This document shows positions 58,012 to 64,000 of a stretch of DNA of 64,000 nucleotides, piece by piece; the first letter of the stretch is position 1; each line of letters starts with the position of its first letter. The stretch is from Beijerinckiaceae bacterium (GTDB lineage: Bacteria; Pseudomonadota; Alphaproteobacteria; Rhizobiales; Beijerinckiaceae), in contig CANGBX010000003.1 of assembly GCA_947452455.1 (NCBI GenBank), forward strand, positions 310,001-374,000. Reading direction: 5' to 3'. The position numbers were made by a program, and so were the translations under genes. The notes under the pieces were generated by a model that was not told the DNA's origin, did not search any database, and worked only from the letters and a program-made list of their open reading frames with translations.

Positions 58012-58770
58012 TCACGTCGTGCTGACGAGATCCCGACTTTCATGTGTGAGAGAAGATGTGCTTCCTTGGCGCAGCATTGTCCGCTCTTCGCCAATCAGCA
58101 TGTAACCTTCAGAGCGCACGCTTCGGATGTGGCGCTCTGATCCGATGTCTTCGAGTTTGCGACGCAATTTGCTGATCATCACATCGATGGAGCGGCTCAA
58201 CGATTCCTGTCCTTGCCCCATCACGGCTCGCGCAATTTCATGGCGGTCGACAACACGCGCTTCGTTTTGAATCAACAGATACAGCAAGCGGAATTCACTG
58301 CCCGTCAGCGTGATCTGTGTCTTGCGACCATTGCGCAAACTGCGATTGGTGATGTCGAGGACAGCTGCACCGCAGGCCATTTCAACCTGCGTGGGAAGTG
58401 TTGTGTTTCGCTTTGGCTTGTAAAACCGCGCGACACGCAAACCGAGCTCACGCATATCCAGTGGCTTTGGAATGACGTCCAACGCACCGCGCTGGAAAAA
58501 ATCGATGCGGTCTGCAGCATTCATCTGGTCTGTGACGACAATTGTGTCGATCCCCAGACTGTCGAGCTCACTGAGAAAGCTCAAAACATCTTCTGATTGT
58601 GCGTCAGGATCTAAAATCAGCAAGGTCGGAGACATGCGCTGAAAGCGACGGCGCGCATCAGTGATCGAATTTGCCGTATCAACCCGCGCCCCCAAAGGGA
58701 CAAGGCAGGCAATGATCGCCTGTCTTAGGTCACGGTCGTCTTCGACCAGAAGGACGGAAATATCCTTCAA
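58012..58770 (-). CDS. OmpR/PhoB-family response regulator, TTG start
   Basis: 252 residues from TTG 58770, which lies six bases after AGGAG; a TTG at 58893 opens the frame but lacks support. The receiver domain keeps Asp11-Asp12, the phospho-acceptor Asp54 (LILDPD), Thr80 and Lys102 (PKPLD), but the MPGMDG loop is replaced by DAQSED. The C-terminal winged helix (about 130-225) has ITLTGSEFRLLYLLIQN and RSIDVMISKLRRKLE. No histidine kinase is adjacent, so it is an orphan regulator, paired with the IHF-like gene. Confidence 0.87.
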   Translation of the reverse strand: MKDISVLLVEDDRDLRQAIIACLVPLGARVDTANSITDARRRFQRMSPTLLILDPDAQSEDVLSFLSELDSLGIDTIVVTDQMNAADRIDFFQRGALDVIPKPLDMRELGLRVARFYKPKRNTTLPTQVEMACGAAVLDITNRSLRNGRKTQITLTGSEFRLLYLLIQNEARVVDRHEIARAVMGQGQESLSRSIDVMISKLRRKLEDIGSERHIRSVRSEGYMLIGEERTMLRQGSTSSLTHESRDLVSTT

Positions 58771-58944
58771 TGGGCTCTCCTGCTCAGCGCCGATGATCGG
58801 CAAGTAAGCTGAAGGTTTGTCTAACGCAAAACTATGGAATTGTTGAGTAATTTCTACATACTTAAGGGAAGATGTCGCCCAAAGTGAGCTCAATACTGGC
58901 CCGGGATGAGCTGGCCCCCAAAAAAGGTGAGCTGAGCATTGTCT

Positions 58945-61707
58945 TTACAGGCTTTTCTCGGGTTCGGCTTTGGCGGCGCAGAATTTGAATTCGGGAATTT
59001 TTCCTGCCGGATCAAGGGCCGGATTGGTCAAGAGGTTGGCGGCGGCCTCCGCGTAGCAGAAGGGCAAGAAGATCATGCCCCGTGGCACATCCCGATCTTC
59101 GCGAACGCGCGTTGTCACTGCCCCGCGGCGGGTTTCGATTCGGATCGCATCGCCCGGCTTTGCACCCATTTGGGTGATCTCGGCCGGGTTCATCAGGGCA
59201 ATGGCTTCCGGTTCGAGTTGGTCGAGAATGGTCGTGCGCCGCGTCATGGAGCCCGTGTGCCAATGCTCGAGCACACGCCCCGTCGACAGGATCATCGGAT
59301 AATCCGCATCCGGCACTTCATCCGGTGGAGCGATGGATGCCGGCACAATGCGGGCGCGCCCGCTCGGGGTCGGGAAGTGATCTCCAAAGATAATGCTTTC
59401 ACCGGGATGATCATCGGCAAGTGCTGGATAGGTAACAGCCCCTTCGCTTTCTAAGCGCGCCCAGCTGATATGGGCGAGCGAGGGCATGATGGCGCTCATC
59501 TCGGCAAAAACATTGGCCGGGCCTTGGTAGGTCCAGGCGAGCCCCAGACGTCGGGCCATTTCTTGAATGATCCACCAATCTTGTTGTGCCTCACCGGGTG
59601 GCGGCACGACTGCTCGCGCCATTTGCACACGCCGATCCGTGTTGGTGAAGGTTCCGTTCTTTTCTGCAAAAGCAGAAGCCGGCAAAATCACATCGGCATG
59701 AAATGCAGTTTCGGTCAGGAAAATATCTTGCACTACGAGATGATCGAGGCTCGCCAAAGCTTGTCGGGCATGGTGAAGATCTGGATCGGACATGGCCGGA
59801 TTTTCACCTTCGATATACATGCCGCGAATGTCACGCTTGATCGCAGCATTCATGATCTCGACAACAGTGAGCCCGCGCTGCGGATCGAGCTTCTGCCCCC
59901 AGAAGGTCTCAAAAATATCGCGGATATCGCCTGCCTCGACGCTACGATAATCGGGATAAAGCATCGGAATGAGGCCTGCATCTGATGCGCCTTGCACATT
60001 GTTTTGTCCGCGCAACGGATGCAGACCTGTGCCCGGCCGCCCGATATGTCCGGTGATGAGTGCGAGCGCAATCAGACAGCGCGCATTGTCTGTGCCATGG
60101 ACATGCTGGCTGATGCCCATGCCCCAGAAAATGATGGAGGCATTCGATGTCGCATAAGCGCGCGCAACCTCACGCAATATTTGCGCGTCGATGCCGCACA
60201 GCGGTGCCATTTTCTCGGGCGTGAAATCAGCCACATGGGCCACGAGCTTTTCATAATCGAGCGTATGAGCCTCGATATAGGCGCGGTTTGTCAGCCCCTC
60301 TTCAATGATCACATGCAGGATGGCATTGAGCAAAGCGACATCGCTGCCCGGCCGGAAGGCCAAATGTTTCCATGCGTGACGTGACAGAGATTGATGGCGC
60401 GGATCGGCGATGACCAATTTCACATCTCGTTCGCGCACAGCATTTTTGATGAAGGTCGCCGCGACCGGATGATTGACCGCCGGATTGGCTCCGATAATCA
60501 TGATGAAGTCGGCATCGCGCGCTGCTTCAAAGGGTGCAGAGACTGCGCCCGAAGACAGGCCTTCCATCAGAGCTGCAACAGAAGACGCGTGGCACAGGCG
60601 TGTGCAATGATCGACATTATTGCTGCCGAAGCCTGTGCGCACCAGCTTTTGGAACAGATAGGCCTCTTCATTCGAACCTTTGGCCGAGCCAAATCCGGCC
60701 AAGGCGCGCGGCCCATAATTTGTGCGAATGTCTTTTAGGCCACGGGCCGCAAGATCGAGTGCCTCCTCCCAGCTCGCTTCACGGAAATGAGTGAAGGGAT
60801 TGGCCGGATCTACAATATCATCTGCATGTTTGTGTTTGCCGCTGAGACGCACCAACGGTTTGGTCAGGCGATGGGGATGGGCAATATAGTCAAAGCCGAA
60901 GCGACCTTTGACGCAGAGGCGATTATGATTGGCTGGTCCATTACGACCCGCAGCATTGACGATTTTATCGTCTTTCACTTCATAAGTGACCTGACAGCCA
61001 ACCCCGCAATAAGGGCAGAGCGAATCGACCTGTCGGTCCGGTGTGACGGCTCGTTTTTGCGCGTCATCCATCAGGCTTGCCGGCATTAGCGCACCTGTCG
61101 GGCAGGCTTGCACACATTCGCCGCAAGCCACACAGGTTGATTGGCCCATGGGATCGTCAAAATCAAAGACAATTTTGGCCGCATCGTGCCGATAGGCCAT
61201 GCCGATCACATCATTGACTTGCACCTCGCGACAAGCGCGCACGCAGAGCCCGCACTGGATGCAGGCATCAAGATTGACGCGCATAGCGGGATGGCTGACA
61301 TCAGGCGCGGGTGATTTTTGGGTCGCGGGAAAGCGGCTTGTTTGAACACCGGCCAGATTGGCCTGTTTCCAAAAAGCGGCTTGCGGATCATGCGCATCTT
61401 CAAGCGCAGGCTGATCGGCAAGCAATAATTCCATCACCAAGGCGCGTGATGTTTCAGCGCGTGTACTTTGGCTGGAGACTTCCATGCCTGTCGTGGGCTC
61501 GCGCCGGCAAGAGGGCGCCAGAACGCGCTCGCCTTTGATTTCGACCATACAAGCACGGCAATTGCCATCGGGCCGATAACCATGCGCATTGCGATGGCAC
61601 AAATGGGGAATGGATGTGCCGAGCCGTTGCGCGACTTGCCAGATGGTCTCCCCCGTTTGCGCTTCGACCTCATGACCATCCAGTGAGAAGCGAATTGTTT
61701 CACTCAT
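58945..61707 (-). CDS. formate dehydrogenase alpha subunit (FdsA/Fdh1A-type)
   Basis: Catalytic subunit of an NAD-linked formate dehydrogenase, 920 residues. It has an N-terminal [2Fe-2S] domain (Cys37, 50, 53, 67), two ferredoxin-type [4Fe-4S] sites (Cys149/152/155/159 and 192/195/198/202), a further [4Fe-4S] site (Cys231/234/238/265) and the molybdopterin domain with the metal-ligand Cys372-His373 (VDHCTRLCHASS) aligning with Sec140-His141 of E. coli FdhF. It uses Mo or W. Its start overlaps the end of the fused subunit gene by four bases (ATGA). Confidence 0.92.
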   Translation of the reverse strand: MSETIRFSLDGHEVEAQTGETIWQVAQRLGTSIPHLCHRNAHGYRPDGNCRACMVEIKGERVLAPSCRREPTTGMEVSSQSTRAETSRALVMELLLADQPALEDAHDPQAAFWKQANLAGVQTSRFPATQKSPAPDVSHPAMRVNLDACIQCGLCVRACREVQVNDVIGMAYRHDAAKIVFDFDDPMGQSTCVACGECVQACPTGALMPASLMDDAQKRAVTPDRQVDSLCPYCGVGCQVTYEVKDDKIVNAAGRNGPANHNRLCVKGRFGFDYIAHPHRLTKPLVRLSGKHKHADDIVDPANPFTHFREASWEEALDLAARGLKDIRTNYGPRALAGFGSAKGSNEEAYLFQKLVRTGFGSNNVDHCTRLCHASSVAALMEGLSSGAVSAPFEAARDADFIMIIGANPAVNHPVAATFIKNAVRERDVKLVIADPRHQSLSRHAWKHLAFRPGSDVALLNAILHVIIEEGLTNRAYIEAHTLDYEKLVAHVADFTPEKMAPLCGIDAQILREVARAYATSNASIIFWGMGISQHVHGTDNARCLIALALITGHIGRPGTGLHPLRGQNNVQGASDAGLIPMLYPDYRSVEAGDIRDIFETFWGQKLDPQRGLTVVEIMNAAIKRDIRGMYIEGENPAMSDPDLHHARQALASLDHLVVQDIFLTETAFHADVILPASAFAEKNGTFTNTDRRVQMARAVVPPPGEAQQDWWIIQEMARRLGLAWTYQGPANVFAEMSAIMPSLAHISWARLESEGAVTYPALADDHPGESIIFGDHFPTPSGRARIVPASIAPPDEVPDADYPMILSTGRVLEHWHTGSMTRRTTILDQLEPEAIALMNPAEITQMGAKPGDAIRIETRRGAVTTRVREDRDVPRGMIFLPFCYAEAAANLLTNPALDPAGKIPEFKFCAAKAEPEKSL

Positions 61708-63392
61708 TCCGGCATCTCCGCGAAGAGATGCGGAAAATGCTGTACGAGCGATTGCACCGGATTGGGTGCGGCCTGCCCTAGACCGCAGATGGATGAATCG
61801 CGCATGACTTGGGCAAGATCATCCAGAAGGGACAAATCCCATGTCTCAGCTTTCATGAGCTGCAAAGATTTGGCGGTGCCCAAACGACAGGGCGTGCATT
61901 GGCCGCAGGATTCATCAGCAAAAAAGGCCATGAGATTGCGCGCGGCTTCTTTCAGATCATCCTTGTCAGACAGAACAATGATTGCAGCCGAGCCAATGAA
62001 ACAGCCGTGTTTTTCAAGCGCACCGAAATCGAGCGGCACATCGACAAGTGAAGCTGGCAGAATACCACCGGAGGCGCCGCCGGGAAGATAGGCAGCCAAT
62101 TCATGACCACCGGCCATGCCGCCGCAATAGTCGCTCAGTAATTGTGAAAGTGTGAGGCCAGCAGGCGCGCATTTAATGCCGGGATTTTTGACGCGGCCCG
62201 AGACCGAGTAATGGCGTAAGCCAGACGCACCATTGCGCCCTTGGTCGCGCCACCAAGCGGCCCCTTTTTCAGCGATCATGCGCACGAAATAGAGCGTCTC
62301 GACATTATTGGTTAGCGTGGGCCGTCCGAAAAGACCTGATTGAAACGGCAAGGGCGGGCGCTGTCGCGGATAACCGCGTTTGCCTTCGAGCGATTCAATC
62401 AGGGCTGATTCTTCGCCACAGACATAAGAGCCAGCACCACGGCGCAGATGAATTGGCGTCCAGCTTGCAGGCAGATTTGCAATCTCGCGCGCCAATGTGG
62501 TGCGCAGGCCTGCATATTCATCGCGCAGGTAAAAATAAATCTCGTCTGCGCCAACAATATGCGCGGCAATCAGCGCGCCTTCTAGAACGCGATGCGGGTC
62601 TTTTTCGAGAAGATAACGATCTTTGAAAGTGCCGGGTTCCCCTTCATCGGCATTGACGATCATAGCCTTGCGGCCATTCATGCTGCGCACAGCGCGCCAT
62701 TTGCGCGCCACCGGAAAACCAGCGCCACCCATGCCGCGCAAACCTGCCTGATCGAGAAGCTCCAGAAGCGCATCCGCTTCTTGTTCAGAGCTCAGCAATC
62801 TTTCGTAAAGCGCATAGCCGCCATTGGTGCGATAGGTATCAAAGGTGATTTCGCATGTTTGCTCAGGTGCAATGCACTTGTCTTGTGCTGCCGCCATCAC
62901 TTGATCTGCACTGGCGGGCGCGATCACATGTTGCCCAACGACAGCAGCCGGCGCGCAGGCGCATTGCCCGATGCAAGGTACGCGCTGAACGCGAATGTTT
63001 TTATCCGCTGAATTTTCAAGCTGCGCGACTAGATCATGCGCTCCAGCCATCGCGCATGAAAGGCTTTCACAGACACGGATCGTCAGCGCGGGGATGGGTG
63101 GGTCTTCATCCTTCACCACATCGAAATGTGCGTAGAAAGTCGCTGTCTCGTAAGCCTCAACAAGCGAGAGACGCAAAGCTTCTGCAAGCGCTGTGAGGTG
63201 GCGAGCGCTGATCTGTCCATAGTGATCTTGAACAAGATGCAAATATTCGATGAGGAGATCACGACGGCGCGGGCGCTCGCCCAAAAGCGCATCAATCTCG
63301 GCTTGGGATTGCGCATCAGCCACGCGGCCTTTGGGCGTGGTGCGCGCCTGTCCGCCGCGACCGGGATGAGGGGGCCTGTCGATCCTGTTCAT
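61704..63392 (-). CDS. formate dehydrogenase fused gamma-beta subunit (NuoE-NuoF type)
   Basis: NADH-forming diaphorase of 562 residues. Residues about 25-175 are the NuoE/FdsG-like [2Fe-2S] module (Cys108, Cys113, Cys140, Cys144). From about 180 the NuoF/FdsB-like module carries the FMN-binding GMGGAGFP region (about 220-227), the NAD-binding part, and a [4Fe-4S] site with Cys496, 499, 502 and 536. The fusion is as in the two-subunit W-containing FDH1 of Methylobacterium extorquens. It is upstream of and overlaps the alpha gene. Confidence 0.9.
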   Translation of the reverse strand: MNRIDRPPHPGRGGQARTTPKGRVADAQSQAEIDALLGERPRRRDLLIEYLHLVQDHYGQISARHLTALAEALRLSLVEAYETATFYAHFDVVKDEDPPIPALTIRVCESLSCAMAGAHDLVAQLENSADKNIRVQRVPCIGQCACAPAAVVGQHVIAPASADQVMAAAQDKCIAPEQTCEITFDTYRTNGGYALYERLLSSEQEADALLELLDQAGLRGMGGAGFPVARKWRAVRSMNGRKAMIVNADEGEPGTFKDRYLLEKDPHRVLEGALIAAHIVGADEIYFYLRDEYAGLRTTLAREIANLPASWTPIHLRRGAGSYVCGEESALIESLEGKRGYPRQRPPLPFQSGLFGRPTLTNNVETLYFVRMIAEKGAAWWRDQGRNGASGLRHYSVSGRVKNPGIKCAPAGLTLSQLLSDYCGGMAGGHELAAYLPGGASGGILPASLVDVPLDFGALEKHGCFIGSAAIIVLSDKDDLKEAARNLMAFFADESCGQCTPCRLGTAKSLQLMKAETWDLSLLDDLAQVMRDSSICGLGQAAPNPVQSLVQHFPHLFAEMPE

Positions 63393-63408
63393 CCGATCAG
63401 TCTAATCC

Positions 63409-64000
63409 TCAATCGGGTGGCGTGCCATTGGCCGCGAGTACGGCGCCAGCCAAATAGAGGGAGCCGCAGATCAGAATGCGTGGCGCGATAGGCCACGTCC
63501 GGCCGCTCAGCAAGTGCAGGGCGGCTTCAGCGCTCTCAGCAGGACTTGCAGGAATCTGGGCCTGCTTGGCCAAGTCGACAATCTCATCGGCAGAGCGCGC
63601 CACATGTTCGCCGGGAATTGGCAGCGCAATCAATTCTTGCGCGAGGCCGGTGAAATGCGACAGAAAGCCCGCCGTATCCTTGGTTGAAAGCGAACCGCAG
63701 AGAAGGATCAGGGGACGCGGATGGCGTTCTTCAAATTGCGCCATGGCCCCTGCCAGCACGCGACCGCCCGCTTCATTATGCGCGCCGTCCAGCCAAAGTT
63801 CAGCGCCCTTGGGCGCGTGAGCGACCAGCGCGCCGCGCGTCAGACTTTGCAGCCGCGCGGGCCATTCCGCATGGGTCAGGCCTTGCGCGATGGCGGCATT
63901 TGAGAGATCAGGCACGCATTGGCGCAGGCAGGCAATGGCGAGCGCGGCATTGTCGATCTGGTGGCGGCCAGACAGTCGTGGCAGCGGCAGATCGAGCAGG
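63409..64000 (-). CDS. folC: folylpolyglutamate/dihydrofolate synthase, C-terminal part
   Basis: Adds glutamate to folates. The frame is open to the window edge, so the N-terminal half lies outside. Visible are the Mur-ligase linker SGRHQIDNAALAI, the WLDGAHNEAGGRVLA motif and the domain ending LICGSLYLAGAVLAANG. Its stop is 17 bases before the formate dehydrogenase gene on the same strand, so it could drive readthrough into that operon. Confidence 0.9.
   Translation of the reverse strand, partial: LLDLPLPRLSGRHQIDNAALAIACLRQCVPDLSNAAIAQGLTHAEWPARLQSLTRGALVAHAPKGAELWLDGAHNEAGGRVLAGAMAQFEERHPRPLILLCGSLSTKDTAGFLSHFTGLAQELIALPIPGEHVARSADEIVDLAKQAQIPASPAESAEAALHLLSGRTWPIAPRILICGSLYLAGAVLAANGTPPD

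Overview
The window is a chromosomal, mostly housekeeping stretch of an alphaproteobacterium, most likely of the order Hyphomicrobiales (Rhizobiales). Pointers are a heme-motif Irr regulator beside a fabA-fabB-fabI operon, the lptC-lptA-lptB-rpoN-hpf-ptsN block, an Hsp20-DUF1150 pair, TTAA-N7-TTAA and GANTC motifs near replication genes, and a two-subunit FDH1-type formate dehydrogenase as in Methylobacterium-like bacteria. The genus cannot be fixed from this sequence. I see no prophage, insertion sequence, CRISPR array or rRNA operon.

Layout. 1-4.3 kb: 3' end of cysK, an enoyl-CoA hydratase, rpsT and dnaA, with about 890 bases of structured non-coding DNA before dnaA. 4.3-9.3 kb: typA, argG, a PAP2 phosphatase and a MoeB/ThiF enzyme. 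9.4-12.9 kb: the most accessory-looking part, with DUF1993, RidA, class II aldolase and MDR oxidoreductase genes facing an unusual XRE-receiver fusion whose phospho-acceptor Asp is Glu. 13-18.8 kb: RNase D, LPS transport (lptC, lptA, lptB), rpoN, hpf, ptsN. 19-20.7 kb: class I fumarase. 20.7-27.1 kb (minus): infC-rpmI-rplT-pheS-pheT and a GT4 glycosyltransferase. 27.2-29.2 kb: an alpha/beta hydrolase and a Bcr/CflA-type MFS transporter. 29.4-39.5 kb: the translation operon rimP-nusA-ylxR-infB-rbfA-truB-rpsO-pnp. 39.7-44.9 kb: a double-barrel outer-membrane protein, fabI-fabB-fabA (minus), irr and an SH3 protein. 45-49.2 kb: a 2-hydroxyacid dehydrogenase, hsp20-DUF1150 and mrcA (PBP1A). 49.4-56 kb: dnaN-recF-(broken recQ)-gyrB. 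56-58.8 kb (minus): small protein, lipoprotein, tRNA-Arg(CCG), small conserved protein, IHF/HU-like protein and an orphan OmpR-type regulator. 58.9-64 kb (minus): formate dehydrogenase alpha and fused beta/gamma subunits, then the 3' part of folC.

Genes work together in several recognisable units: translation initiation and RNA turnover, phenylalanyl-tRNA charging, LPS export, unsaturated fatty acid synthesis, and replication and repair. The most notable observations are the XRE-pseudoreceiver fusion; a recQ that has lost the segment between helicase motifs III and IV plus the reading frame; an intrinsic terminator in the rimP-nusA leader, where only that operon can be attenuated; infC with an apparent ATT start; an outer-membrane protein made of two tandem barrel domains behind two 20-bp-spaced direct repeats; a perfect CtrA-type box between mrcA and dnaN; a GANTC cluster before dnaA; DnaA-box-like and palindromic sites at 9.26-9.32 kb; and a heat-shock promoter with a hairpin over the ribosome binding site of hsp20. 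All functional statements rest on reading the sequence and on family knowledge; no database search was run.
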